From Candidatus Babelota bacterium (GTDB lineage: Bacteria > Babelota > Babeliae > Babelales > Vermiphilaceae), in NCBI GenBank assembly GCA_026388985.1, contig JAPLIS010000019.1, positions 1 to 64,000 of the forward strand: a stretch of 64,000 bases of DNA, written 5' to 3'. The stretch's first letter is position 1. Every line of letters starts with the position of its first letter. Of this stretch, positions 1-8,684 are shown piece after piece. A program made the translations under genes and the position numbers. Below the pieces are notes generated by a model, which worked only from the letters and a program-made list of their open reading frames with translations, had not been told where the DNA came from and did not search any database.

Positions 1-2
1 AA

Positions 3-257
3 GATGGCATTCAACTTGAAGACGGCTTTGTACATATTGATTCTATTAACTATGTGCCAAACAAACGATACAATTCTATCCGCATTGGGCTCCATAGCGG
101 TAAATATAGAGTCATTCGTCGCTTGTTTGAAAGAGTAGGCTATGAAGTTATTGAACTTGATAGAGTAAAATTTGCTGGCATCACCAAAGATGACGTACGT
201 TGTGGCATGTGGCGCTTTTTACGTCAGAGCGAAGTCAAGCTTCTTATTAATAAGTAA
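3..257 (+). CDS. Pseudouridine synthase, RluB/RsuA family (C-terminal part)
   Basis: The reading frame is open from the window edge to a TAA at 255-257, so only the last 84 codons are present. The segment RIGLHSGKYRVIRRLFERVG matches the conserved C-terminal part of the RsuA/RluB/RluE/RluF family, which isomerises specific uridines in rRNA; the catalytic Asp and the S4 domain lie upstream of the window. The Met-like start that could be drawn at 54 is a GTG inside the conserved domain and is not the true start. Which family member it is cannot be decided from this fragment. Confidence 0.85.
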   Translation, partial: DGIQLEDGFVHIDSINYVPNKRYNSIRIGLHSGKYRVIRRLFERVGYEVIELDRVKFAGITKDDVRCGMWRFLRQSEVKLLINK

Positions 258-318
258 TAGATTTTTTACTAAAATCATAGTTTGCTTACACAGAGCTACT
301 TATTTTAAAAATAAAAGT

Positions 319-352
319 AACGCGCAAGCACAGTTTTTTGCGATTGCGCGTT
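319..352. terminator. Bidirectional intrinsic terminator
   Basis: AACGCGCAA (319-327) and TTGCGCGTT (344-352) form a 9-bp GC-rich stem between the convergent pseudouridine synthase gene and the GT4 gene. Read on the minus strand, the stem is followed by ACTTTTATTTTTA, which suits termination of the GT4 transcript. Confidence 0.65.
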
Positions 353-376
353 GCGCTAGAAACTCTTACTCTCTCA

Positions 377-1552
377 TTATTTATCAAGCAGCGCATACAA
401 AAGAGATACTAACCGATCATTAAGTTTTTCAGTGTCATACTCTTGTTCAATACGTTCACGCGCAAGAACACCCATCTTTAAACGTTCTTCGGGATGTTCG
501 ATTAAATATTCAATTTTACGTGCAAGTTCTTTGCTATCAGCACATTCAACCAAGAAACCTGTTTTGCCATTGTCTACTAACTCTGAAATACCTGCATGAT
601 ACGTACTTACCACGGGAATGCCCACCGCCATGGCCTCTTTGAGCGCATTGGGGATTCCCTCCTCGTTGCCATCGTTTGCAGTTACAGAAGGCAATACAAA
701 AATATCAGCTTTTGTTAATAATTTAGCCACATCATCATGCGTGCCCCATCCAAGCAGTTTGACATTGCGTTGCGCCCTACCTTTATTAATTGCCGCATTT
801 AACCGTTGCTTTAAATGCCCATCACCCATAACACTATAGCGAATATGTGGATATTTTTTAATCAATCTACATACAGCGCTAATCGCATAAGATGTGCCCT
901 TTTTAGGAACTAAACGATTAACTGAAACAATAGATAGCCCCTCTCCCTTTTTATTACTTCTAAAAGAAAATCGGTTAATATCTATAGCTGAATGATGTAC
1001 TATAATTTTTTTAGCATCACAGCCAAGATCAATCATAATATCTTTAAAATAGTCACACACTGGTAAAAAAAGATCACCTTCCTTAAAAAGGGAATCATAT
1101 ACATGCCGACCCTTTTCTTTGACCTCTTTGGTAATATCATAACCCCGGAAACAGGTAACAATTTTTGCCTTAAGACCAAGCTCTTTTTTAATTTTTAACC
1201 ATTTTTTCCCCAAAGGGCCAAATTGGCACAAAATAATATCATAAGTGGCTATATCAGACGGTATAGTGCCATAATAGGTACGATCAAGTAACTTATATTT
1301 AAGTACATCTGGGTGAATTTTTTTTTGACCTGGATGAGAAGAGCAAATTGCTATCTTATGCCCTCGATCAATCATACCAGTAAGTTGATTTACAATAAAA
1401 GTTTCTGGCAATAAAGGAAAGCAACCCAATGCAAATAAAATTTTTAAAGGCCGCCTTGCTGGCTGCTCTGCAGTAGCACTAAAACTGTTACAAAAAACCA
1501 ATACAAGTCCAAGCAAAACAGTCGTCAATACGGTACGTTTATTATATATCAC
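377..1552 (-). CDS. Exported GT4 glycosyltransferase (WcaL-like)
   Basis: A GT-B glycosyltransferase of family GT4, about 390 aa, which would transfer a sugar from a nucleotide-sugar donor. The N-terminal Rossmann domain begins at LKILFALGCFPLLPETFIVN, as in WcaL/AmsK-like polysaccharide enzymes. The C-terminal donor domain contains EGIPNALKE (the EX7E motif) followed by GIPVVSTYHAGISELV. The protein starts with a clear signal peptide ending near SFSATAEQ, which is odd because GT4 enzymes act in the cytosol where donors are found. I prefer the GTG at 1552, 7 nt after AAAGGG, over the TTG at 1558. It resembles the two GT4 proteins at 14.8-17.5 kb, including a shared TCFRG(Y/A/S)D(I/L)TK segment. 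The acceptor is unknown. Confidence 0.85.
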   Translation of the reverse strand: MIYNKRTVLTTVLLGLVLVFCNSFSATAEQPARRPLKILFALGCFPLLPETFIVNQLTGMIDRGHKIAICSSHPGQKKIHPDVLKYKLLDRTYYGTIPSDIATYDIILCQFGPLGKKWLKIKKELGLKAKIVTCFRGYDITKEVKEKGRHVYDSLFKEGDLFLPVCDYFKDIMIDLGCDAKKIIVHHSAIDINRFSFRSNKKGEGLSIVSVNRLVPKKGTSYAISAVCRLIKKYPHIRYSVMGDGHLKQRLNAAINKGRAQRNVKLLGWGTHDDVAKLLTKADIFVLPSVTANDGNEEGIPNALKEAMAVGIPVVSTYHAGISELVDNGKTGFLVECADSKELARKIEYLIEHPEERLKMGVLARERIEQEYDTEKLNDRLVSLLYALLDK

Positions 1553-1740
1553 TACCAAGCCCTTTTTTTATATACAACTATATACTACGCTATATCTCAC
1601 GCCCCAGAACTAAGTACGTAAGCTATTGATTTACTATGCTCATGCCCATAGACTATACGCATACTGCTATCACCTAGAGCTTCACTCAGCAATCTTTACA
1701 AAAAAACAGGCATTAATCAATTCATAATAAAAATCAACAA

Positions 1741-1778
1741 TAAAAAATGAGGGGAAAGCTTTTAAACCCATCCCCTCA
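1741..1778 (-). terminator. Intrinsic terminator after gmd
   Basis: TGAGGGGA (1748-1755) pairs with TCCCCTCA (1771-1778). On the minus strand the stem is followed by TTTTTTA. It lies about 50 nt downstream of the gmd stop codon. Confidence 0.7.
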
Positions 1779-1825
1779 CTCAGTAAATCAACAATAGGGC
1801 GCACTCTGCCAACGCCTCGCAATAC

Positions 1826-2974
1826 CTATTTAAAACTAGCTACCTCAGCTTGCACCATTTCTTGAACCAATCCCTTAAAGGTAACCTTTCTTTTCCAGCC
1901 AAGTTTCTCATACGCTTTTGTTGGATCACCTAGTAATAATTCAACCTCTGTTGGACGGAAATAATCAGAATCTATCTTAACGATAATATCCCCCGTTTGA
2001 GCATTGACACCAACCTCATCAACACCCTCTCCTTGCCAAGCAATGTCTATTCCTACTTCTTTAAATGATAGTTCAACAAACTCTCTTACGGTGTGCATCT
2101 CCCCTGAAGCAATCACAAAATCTTCTGCTTGTTTTTGTTGCAACATAAGCCACATAGCCTCAACATAATCACGTGCATGGCCCCAATCTCTTTGCGCATT
2201 TAAATTACCCAAATAAAGCACTTTTTGCGTGCCATTTTTTATACCAGCTACTGCGCGCGTTATTTTCCGTGTTACAAATGTTTCACCCCGGATAGGAGAT
2301 TCATGATTAAACAAAATACCATTACACGCAAACATACCATATGCTTCACGATAATTTTTAGTAATCCAAAAAGCATACAGTTTTGCTACACCATAGGGTG
2401 AACGGGGATAAAAAGGAGTAGTTTCTGTCTGTGGTATCTCTTGCACTTGCCCATAGAGCTCACTTGTTGAAGCTTGATAAAATTTAACTTTATTCCCAAG
2501 CCCTAAAATGCGTATCGCTTCTAATAAACGTAAAGTACCAATAGCATCTACCTGCGCCGTATATTCTGGCAATTCGAATGACACCTTAACATGACTTTGT
2601 GCCGATAAATTATATACTTCATCGGGCTGTATTTGTGCAATAAGTCTTACTATATTGCTACTATCGGTAACATCACCATAGTGAAGCACAAAAGTATTAT
2701 GTTCACGGACATGAGGATCTTGATATAAATGATCCAAGCGACCAGTATTAAGCAATGAAGATCGACGCTTTATCCCATGTACCTCATACCCCTTTTTGAG
2801 CAAAAACTCTGACAAGTACGCCCCATCCTGACCAGTAACTCCAACAATCAGAGCTTTTTTCCTAGAACTGGCTGCTATACTTTCAACAACCGTTGATTCA
2901 TTCGCCCATGCACCATTATGTAGACAGCAACTAAATAAAAGAATACATACATTTTTTCCCATAGAGCGCTTCAT
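1826..2974 (-). CDS. gmd: GDP-mannose 4,6-dehydratase with a signal peptide
   Basis: An extended short-chain dehydrogenase that converts GDP-mannose to GDP-4-dehydro-6-deoxymannose, the precursor of GDP-fucose and GDP-rhamnose. Visible features are the NADP-binding [20 protein letters not shown], the GIKRRSS loop, [16 protein letters not shown], the catalytic YGVAK (YxxxK) and [16 protein letters not shown], all typical of Gmd. The family normally starts at about the [11 protein letters not shown] strand. Here it is preceded by about 38 residues: a basic start, a hydrophobic core and a likely cleavage site at GAWA-NE. A soluble NADP enzyme with an export signal is unusual. Its product could feed the GT11-like fucosyltransferases once encoded at 54-56 kb, but no GDP-fucose synthase is seen here. 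AAGGGG precedes the ATG. Confidence 0.92.
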   Translation of the reverse strand: MKRSMGKNVCILLFSCCLHNGAWANESTVVESIAASSRKKALIVGVTGQDGAYLSEFLLKKGYEVHGIKRRSSLLNTGRLDHLYQDPHVREHNTFVLHYGDVTDSSNIVRLIAQIQPDEVYNLSAQSHVKVSFELPEYTAQVDAIGTLRLLEAIRILGLGNKVKFYQASTSELYGQVQEIPQTETTPFYPRSPYGVAKLYAFWITKNYREAYGMFACNGILFNHESPIRGETFVTRKITRAVAGIKNGTQKVLYLGNLNAQRDWGHARDYVEAMWLMLQQKQAEDFVIASGEMHTVREFVELSFKEVGIDIAWQGEGVDEVGVNAQTGDIIVKIDSDYFRPTEVELLLGDPTKAYEKLGWKRKVTFKGLVQEMVQAEVASFK

Positions 2975-3202
2975 ATCTTATTTCCCCTTATTAAAAATCA
3001 GGCAAAATCTAATTACTTTAAAACATTAACTCTTTTAGAGTTATAACACATTACTATATTTGGTAAATAACAAATCAAGCAAAACAACTATCTTTTTACA
3101 TGCGGAGAATTGGGCTTAATTAATAAACACAATACGTAATTGTATAGAGGCAACGCTCATAACTATTCATATAAACCACTTCAAAACTATTTTAACAAGA
3201 AA

Positions 3203-3230
3203 CGGACTATGGCTTTTAAGCCATAGTCCG
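3203..3230 (-). terminator. Strong hairpin terminator after the kinase array
   Basis: A perfect 12-bp stem (CGGACTATGGCT / AGCCATAGTCCG) with a 4-nt loop. On the minus strand it is followed by TTTCTTGTT. It lies about 40 nt beyond the stop of the last gene of the kinase array. Confidence 0.75.
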
Positions 3231-3271
3231 TTCACTATTTCATATAACTATACAATAAAAACTATCAACAT

Positions 3272-4588
3272 CTATTGATAAGCTATACAATAAGCACTAA
3301 TTTTATTTACTATGTCAACTAATGTGCTTTCTGGACATTGTATCTTATCTCGATATTCATCTTTCATAGAATTACACAACAGGTCGTAGCGAGCTGACCG
3401 ATTTATGACTAGTATACTCTCTTGATCATCTGAAAGATCCAGTACTTTATCTTTATAACTTCTTAATAACGCATCAAGAATAGTAACTACTTCCTGACAA
3501 TACGCATGATTTTCTTTAATTCTTGTTTTATATAAAGCTATTAACTGAGCAACTTTTTTGTCTTTCCTAGCAATTCCTACCTGTGCTACAAAATAATCTA
3601 ATAAGCCGTGCTGATCTTGAATAGAGTTATTCTTTACCAACATCTTTAACGTATCTCGATATACTGTCAGGCTATCAAACTGCTTTTTACTTAAAACAAG
3701 CGACTTATTATTTAGATATGCTTTAAAAAACGATCGCGTTACTTCTGCAAGTTGAGTCTTAAAAGCGCTTTCTAAATCTATAGCCGCAAATCGATTTGTT
3801 GCTTCATCATAAAATAGGGTGTTATTTCTACGTGCGGCATTACCCAAAAAAGTATCTAAAGCGACAATGCGTGGAAAATCATCATGTTGCGACATGTCCT
3901 TAATAAGTTGAACAGAAATGGGCTGCTGCAAAGAAAGGCCTGACTTGCCTGATAAGTTCTTCCCCGAAACACACAGATGTAACGTGCCTGCTATACCCTT
4001 ACGGACCTTACCCGGCAAATTCATATTTTTAGGTATTAAACGCACTCTATTTGCTGGTAAATTATGTGATTCAGCAATATGTGTTGCAAACATATCCCGC
4101 ACTGCAATCAATTCTCCCGTTGGACCAGGCCTATTGGTTTGCTTTACCAAAAAAACCGTATTGGCATGATCAACAATAAAAGAACAAATACTCTTCTTTT
4201 TGCCACCACGGATCTGCTTTAACACTTTAATAGCACTATAATCATAATCAGCTTTTAATACGGCAAAAGTATCAACCACTGTATTATCGCTAGCTATCTC
4301 TGTATCTATATCGGTCTGAAGCACCATATCATTTTCTGGTACCAGATCTATCTCTGTGTCGCTATCAACCACCATGTCATCCTCTGACATCAGACCTATC
4401 CCTGTATCGAGCGCAGTATCATTCTCTGGCACTAAACCTATCTCTGTATCTATATCGCTCTGAAGCACCAGACCTATTATCTGCCCATCTATCTCTGTAT
4501 CAAGGCCAGTATCACTTTCAACACACTGCACTTGCATACAAAAAACTGTCAAAATACCACATAAAAAAATACCCACTATCTTATTCAT
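3272..4588 (-). CDS. Exported kinase-fold protein, likely pseudokinase, with acidic repeats
   Basis: This is the last and most divergent gene of the exported kinase array. Residues 1-22 form a signal peptide. Residues 25-102 are an acidic low-complexity region with repeated units around DTEI, GLVPEND and DMVL. The kinase-like domain spans about 115-430. It keeps the putative ATP-binding Lys (FLVKQ, K149) and the metal-site-like AIDLESAF (270-276). The catalytic loop that reads NADRHxGN in its neighbours is NAARRNNT here (250-257), so the catalytic Asp, the His and the Asn are all replaced. I infer that phosphotransfer is lost and that it may act as a decoy, scaffold or regulator of the active relatives. 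AAGGTTGAG precedes the ATG, and the next gene upstream ends 25 nt away, suggesting co-transcription. Confidence 0.7.
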   Translation of the reverse strand: MNKIVGIFLCGILTVFCMQVQCVESDTGLDTEIDGQIIGLVLQSDIDTEIGLVPENDTALDTGIGLMSEDDMVVDSDTEIDLVPENDMVLQTDIDTEIASDNTVVDTFAVLKADYDYSAIKVLKQIRGGKKKSICSFIVDHANTVFLVKQTNRPGPTGELIAVRDMFATHIAESHNLPANRVRLIPKNMNLPGKVRKGIAGTLHLCVSGKNLSGKSGLSLQQPISVQLIKDMSQHDDFPRIVALDTFLGNAARRNNTLFYDEATNRFAAIDLESAFKTQLAEVTRSFFKAYLNNKSLVLSKKQFDSLTVYRDTLKMLVKNNSIQDQHGLLDYFVAQVGIARKDKKVAQLIALYKTRIKENHAYCQEVVTILDALLRSYKDKVLDLSDDQESILVINRSARYDLLCNSMKDEYRDKIQCPESTLVDIVNKISAYCIAYQ

Positions 4589-4613
4589 ATCTCAACCTTA
4601 TATATATGTTTTA

Positions 4614-5579
4614 TTAAGTACTATGTTTTAAAAACAGCTTATCTAGCAAAACAATTAATTTTTTGCATGAAGCATAATTTTTGTGTATCTGCTCCTGATA
4701 GAAACTCAATTTATCTAAAACAATTCTTCTTGCTGATCGTGAGATCAGGCCTCCTTGCATAGAAAACTCAAGCAATTTACGATACATACTTTCAGGAGAA
4801 TGCCGTTTAAGTAATCTTTTTAATGTCTTACGGTAAATACGCAGCCCCTCTAGTTCTTGCTGCGTAATAATTTCTTGTTCATTATCAAGCATTCCCCGAA
4901 TAAGTTTACACGCATAATATGCCAAGTTTTGATCAAATGAACTTTCTAAATCTATAGCATAGTAACGATTTGACCGAGAGCAGTAAAAAAAATTACCCTT
5001 ATGACGATCAGCATTAGCTATAAAGGTATCAAGAGCTACTATCTGTGGTAAATCTTGATGCGATGCCATATTATTAATTACCAACCTTGTTAAACCCCAC
5101 CATTGCTTAGGTACAGTTGATTTTACCGGCTGCTGAATAAAAACTTTAAATGCTTTGAACGGCTTTTTTAAACTCGTAACCTTTATACCCGGTACTACTT
5201 CATGTAAAGTAGCTGGAAAGTCATTATTTTTTTTACCAGGGAAAGAGGTGTATGCTGGAATAATTTCAACTTTATTGGCGGGCACGCCCACTGATTGTGC
5301 TATATATGAACCCAACATATCTCGCGCAACAGGCATGTGCCAAGAAAGTTGATCCCTTGCTTCTTGTTTTACAATATATTTTTTACCATCTTCATTTGTA
5401 AGAGTAGTAATATAAGTATTGTGCTCTGTTTTAAAGTAACCTGTTTTCTCTACACATTCTTGATCACACCCAAAAAATTTACCATCAAAAACAGGTGCCT
5501 TGGTTCGACAATCTATCAATTGGTTGGCAAAAAATACCTTATAAGCCAAAAAAAACAAGTATTTTTTTCTATAATTCAT
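4614..5579 (-). CDS. Exported HipA/PI3-4-kinase-like kinase (single domain)
   Basis: A protein of about 321 aa: an N-terminal hydrophobic export signal, then one kinase-like domain. Key elements, numbered from the TTG at 5585, are KYIVKQ (K73, candidate ATP-binding Lys), the loop NADRHKGN (191-198, catalytic Asp and metal-binding Asn) and YAIDLESSF (209-217, where PI3/4-kinases and HipA have a metal-binding Asp). The DRHxxN plus ID(L/F) pattern is shared by HipA kinases and phosphatidylinositol 3/4-kinases, so the phosphate acceptor (protein, lipid or other) cannot be told. I chose the ATG at 5579, 7 nt after AAGGA, over the TTG at 5585. The gene upstream ends 12 nt away and is its closest relative, so this is a recent tandem duplication. 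Confidence 0.75.
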   Translation of the reverse strand: MNYRKKYLFFLAYKVFFANQLIDCRTKAPVFDGKFFGCDQECVEKTGYFKTEHNTYITTLTNEDGKKYIVKQEARDQLSWHMPVARDMLGSYIAQSVGVPANKVEIIPAYTSFPGKKNNDFPATLHEVVPGIKVTSLKKPFKAFKVFIQQPVKSTVPKQWWGLTRLVINNMASHQDLPQIVALDTFIANADRHKGNFFYCSRSNRYYAIDLESSFDQNLAYYACKLIRGMLDNEQEIITQQELEGLRIYRKTLKRLLKRHSPESMYRKLLEFSMQGGLISRSARRIVLDKLSFYQEQIHKNYASCKKLIVLLDKLFLKHST

Positions 5580-5591
5580 TACCAATTCCTT

Positions 5592-6563
5592 TTATTTTTT
5601 AGCTCTATGCTTTAGCATAAGCTTATCAAGCAAAATAACTAATTTTTCACATGAAGCATAATTTTCTGTAATATACCCCTGATACATATCCAATTTACTT
5701 AAAATAATTTTTCTTGCTGACCGTGAAACAAGACCTCCCTGCAAAGAAAACTCATGTAGTTTTTCATAGATACTTTCTGGAGAATGCCGCTTAAGTAATC
5801 TTTTTAATGTCTTGTGGTAAACATATAGCCCTTCTAGCTCTTGCTCTGTAATAATCTCGTCTTGATTATCAAGCATTGCTCTAATAAGGCTACATGCATA
5901 CCTTGCCAAATTTTTATCAAATGAACTTTCTAAATCTATCGCATAATAACGATTTGCCTGAGAACAATAAAAAAAGTTTCCCCCATGACGATCTGCATTT
6001 GCTATAAACGTATCCAGAGCTACTATTTTTGGTAAATCTTTATGCCGTGCCATATTTTGAATCACCCGCCTTGTTAAACCCCACGATTTTTCAGGAACAG
6101 TAGCTTTTACCGGTTGCTGAATAAACACTTTAAACTCCCTTAAATCTGGCGGCAAATGAGTAAGCTTAATTCCAGGTACAACTTCATGTAAAGTAGCAGG
6201 AAGATAATTGTTTTTTTTACCCGGAAACGACGAATACGAAGGAATAATTTCAACTTTATTGGCGGGCACGTCAACCGATTGTGCTATATATGAACCCAAC
6301 ATATCCCGAGCAACAGACATGTGCCAAGAAAGTTGATTTCTTGAATCTTGTTTGACAATATATTTTTTACCATCTTTATTAGCCAAAGTAGTAATATGAG
6401 TATTGTGCTCTGTTTTAAAATAATCTGTTTTCTCTACACAGTCCTTATCACATCCAAATGCTTTGCCATCAAAATCATCTAACTTGCTTCGACAATCTAT
6501 AGGCAGAGAGCTCACCAATATCATAGACACCAATAAAAACAAGTACTTTTTTCTGTAATCCAT
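5592..6563 (-). CDS. Exported HipA/PI3-4-kinase-like kinase (single domain)
   Basis: A close paralogue of the neighbour downstream, 323 aa, with the same architecture: signal peptide (hydrophobic YLFLLVSMILVSSL), a short linker beginning FDGKAFGCD, then the kinase-like domain. The candidate ATP Lys is in KYIVKQ, the catalytic loop is NADRHGGN, and the metal motif is YAIDLESSF. The conserved WGLTRRVIQNMARHKDLPKI segment just before the catalytic loop is a signature of the whole array. The C-terminal third (NYASCEKLVILLDKLMLK) is a helical tail shared by every member. The start is the ATG after AAGGAG. An export signal on an ATP-dependent kinase points to action outside the bacterial cytosol, where ATP would have to come from the host. 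Confidence 0.75.
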   Translation of the reverse strand: MDYRKKYLFLLVSMILVSSLPIDCRSKLDDFDGKAFGCDKDCVEKTDYFKTEHNTHITTLANKDGKKYIVKQDSRNQLSWHMSVARDMLGSYIAQSVDVPANKVEIIPSYSSFPGKKNNYLPATLHEVVPGIKLTHLPPDLREFKVFIQQPVKATVPEKSWGLTRRVIQNMARHKDLPKIVALDTFIANADRHGGNFFYCSQANRYYAIDLESSFDKNLARYACSLIRAMLDNQDEIITEQELEGLYVYHKTLKRLLKRHSPESIYEKLHEFSLQGGLVSRSARKIILSKLDMYQGYITENYASCEKLVILLDKLMLKHRAKK

Positions 6564-6600
6564 TACTCATTTCTCCTTTTTTTAATACTATAATTATATC

Positions 6601-7566
6601 CTAACTATGCTTTATCATAAGCTTATCTAGCAACAGCACTAATTTTTCACAAGAAGCATAATTTTTTATTATGCTTTGCTTATCTTCAACCATCATCAAT
6701 GCTACATCTTTCCGTGACATTACCTCGCGAATGCCCCCTTTTACGGCAAATTCAACTATTTTTCTAGACAAGCCCTCTGGCGAATGCTGTTTAATTAATT
6801 TTTTTAATACATTTCGGTATACCTGTAGCGCTGCCAATTCTTGCTCAGAAATAATTTCTTGCTTATTAGCAATCATTAATTTAATAAGATTACAGGCATA
6901 AGAAGCTAAATTTTTATTAAAAGAACTTTCTAGATCTATAGCAAAAAAGTGATCTGATTTTTTATCATAAAAAAAGTTGCCTCTATGCCTATCTGCATTG
7001 GCTATAAACGTGTCAAGGGCAACTATTTTTGGCAAATCTGGATGCAATGCCATATCTTTAATTACTCGCCGCGTTAAACCCCACTCTGCAATAGCTACCG
7101 TAGGCTTTTCGGGCTGCTGAATAAACACTTTTAATGGCTTTAACTCTTTTGGCAAAAAAGTAACCTTCATTCCGGGCACCACTTCATGCAAAGTAGCAGG
7201 CAACTTGGTATCATGCTTACCTGGAAACGAGTATTGATTGGGAATAATTTCAACACGATTGGTGCGAATATGCGCTAATTCAGCTATATATGCACCAAGC
7301 TTTTCGCGAGCAACACCAATATACCAACGACCCGATTTGCGTTGATGTTTTTGCTTAACAATAAACCGTTTACCATTTTTATGCTTTAATATTGAAATAC
7401 AGGTTTGACCTGGTGTTTGAAAACGATCTATTTCTTTAACGCTCACTTTATCACAACCAAATCCACTAGCATCAAAAACAGGCCTAGCATCAGTATTTGT
7501 GGGTGATAAACAAACAACAGTCACACTACATGCTACAAACAATAGCCCTCTCTGCACATATTTCAT
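6601..7566 (-). CDS. Exported HipA/PI3-4-kinase-like kinase (single domain)
   Basis: A 321-aa member of the array. The signal peptide MKYVQRGLLFVACSVTVVCL is followed by FDASGFGCD, the conserved entry to the domain. The ATP-site Lys lies in RFIVKQ, the catalytic loop is NADRHRGN, and the metal motif is FAIDLESSF, so all catalytic positions are intact. It differs from its two downstream neighbours by a more basic insert after the Lys (KHQRKSGRWYIGVAREKLG) where they have RDQLSWH-type residues. AAGGATG is well placed before the ATG. The gap of about 135 nt to the upstream gene is the largest inside the array apart from nothing else of note, and could hold an internal promoter, although I see no clear one. 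Confidence 0.75.
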   Translation of the reverse strand: MKYVQRGLLFVACSVTVVCLSPTNTDARPVFDASGFGCDKVSVKEIDRFQTPGQTCISILKHKNGKRFIVKQKHQRKSGRWYIGVAREKLGAYIAELAHIRTNRVEIIPNQYSFPGKHDTKLPATLHEVVPGMKVTFLPKELKPLKVFIQQPEKPTVAIAEWGLTRRVIKDMALHPDLPKIVALDTFIANADRHRGNFFYDKKSDHFFAIDLESSFNKNLASYACNLIKLMIANKQEIISEQELAALQVYRNVLKKLIKQHSPEGLSRKIVEFAVKGGIREVMSRKDVALMMVEDKQSIIKNYASCEKLVLLLDKLMIKHS

Positions 7567-7701
7567 GAGTCATCCTTTTTTATATGAATTAACTATCATG
7601 CACCTTTTTCTACAGTAGTATCTTACTCTCGAAAATTAGCATAGATTAAAAATATAAAAAAAAACCACTTTTATTTATCCCATATTCAATGCCGCCTTCT
7701 A

Positions 7702-8658
7702 CTACACATGCTTATATTGTGCTATAAGCTGATCCAGCAAAAGTACCAACGCAATACATGAATCGTAATTCTTTTTCATACTCTGTTCATAAAGACTTAA
7801 CTCTTTCACTACCCTTTTTTTTGGAGAGTGTGATAAAATTCCTGCTTCAAAAGCATATTCAACCATTATTCGATACAAGCTCTCTGGCGAATGTCGCTCG
7901 AGCAATAATTTTAACATATCTCGATATGACTCTAACGCCCCCAACTCTTGCACTGAAACTTGTTCATCCTTATTGCACATCATTGATGCAATACATCTAC
8001 AAGCGTATGCCCCCACATTTTTATTAAAAGAACTTTCTAAATCTATCAAAAAAAAATGATCTGAAGATATATCATAAAAAAAATTCCCTTTATGTCTGTC
8101 TATATTGGCAATAAAGGTGTCTAAGGCAACTATCTTGGGTAAATCTGGATGTAATGACATATCTTGAATTACTCGCCGCGTTAACCCCCATTCTTTTTTA
8201 TGTATGCTTGCCTTAACCGGCTGCTGAATAAAAACCTTTAATGCTTTTAACTCTTTGGGTAACTCATGTACCGGCACGCCCGGCACAAATGTATGCAAAG
8301 ATGCGGGTAACTCATCACTACGCTTACCCGCAAAAACACAACCTGCTGGCAGTATCCGAATATGATTTGCTTCGACACCAACCGATTCTGCTACAAATGC
8401 TCCAAGTTTGTCTCGCACAACACTTAAATGCAAATACAGAGGGTTACGTGTTTCTTGTTTCACAATAAATTTTGCGCCCTTTCTATGTTCAAGCACCGCA
8501 ACACTAGTATGATATGATGTTTTAAAACAACTTATTGCATGCACTTGTTTTTTTTTACAATTAAATACTTTTTTTTCAGAAACATGGGTACATTGTACCC
8601 TACTCTCAAAAAAAATTAGCATAAAAAATACTATACCTATACATCTTATATCGTTCAC
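7702..8658 (-). CDS. Exported HipA/PI3-4-kinase-like kinase (single domain)
   Basis: A member of about 318 aa. The N-terminus is hydrophobic (GIVFFMLIFF) and compatible with a signal peptide or anchor. The Lys lies in KFIVKQ, the catalytic loop is NIDRHKGN and the metal motif is FLIDLESSF, all intact. The C-terminal tail ends LIAQYKHV, nearly the same as the LIAKYKHV end of the giant kinase immediately upstream. This suggests the gene arose from, or was copied into, the last domain of the giant gene. The stop codon of the upstream gene sits at 8685-8687. A GTG at 8685 would overlap it, but the GTG at 8658 lies 6 nt after AAAGGA and is preferred. Confidence 0.72.
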   Translation of the reverse strand: MNDIRCIGIVFFMLIFFESRVQCTHVSEKKVFNCKKKQVHAISCFKTSYHTSVAVLEHRKGAKFIVKQETRNPLYLHLSVVRDKLGAFVAESVGVEANHIRILPAGCVFAGKRSDELPASLHTFVPGVPVHELPKELKALKVFIQQPVKASIHKKEWGLTRRVIQDMSLHPDLPKIVALDTFIANIDRHKGNFFYDISSDHFFLIDLESSFNKNVGAYACRCIASMMCNKDEQVSVQELGALESYRDMLKLLLERHSPESLYRIMVEYAFEAGILSHSPKKRVVKELSLYEQSMKKNYDSCIALVLLLDQLIAQYKHV

Positions 8659-8684
8659 CAACAATCCTTTATACAAAAAAACCA

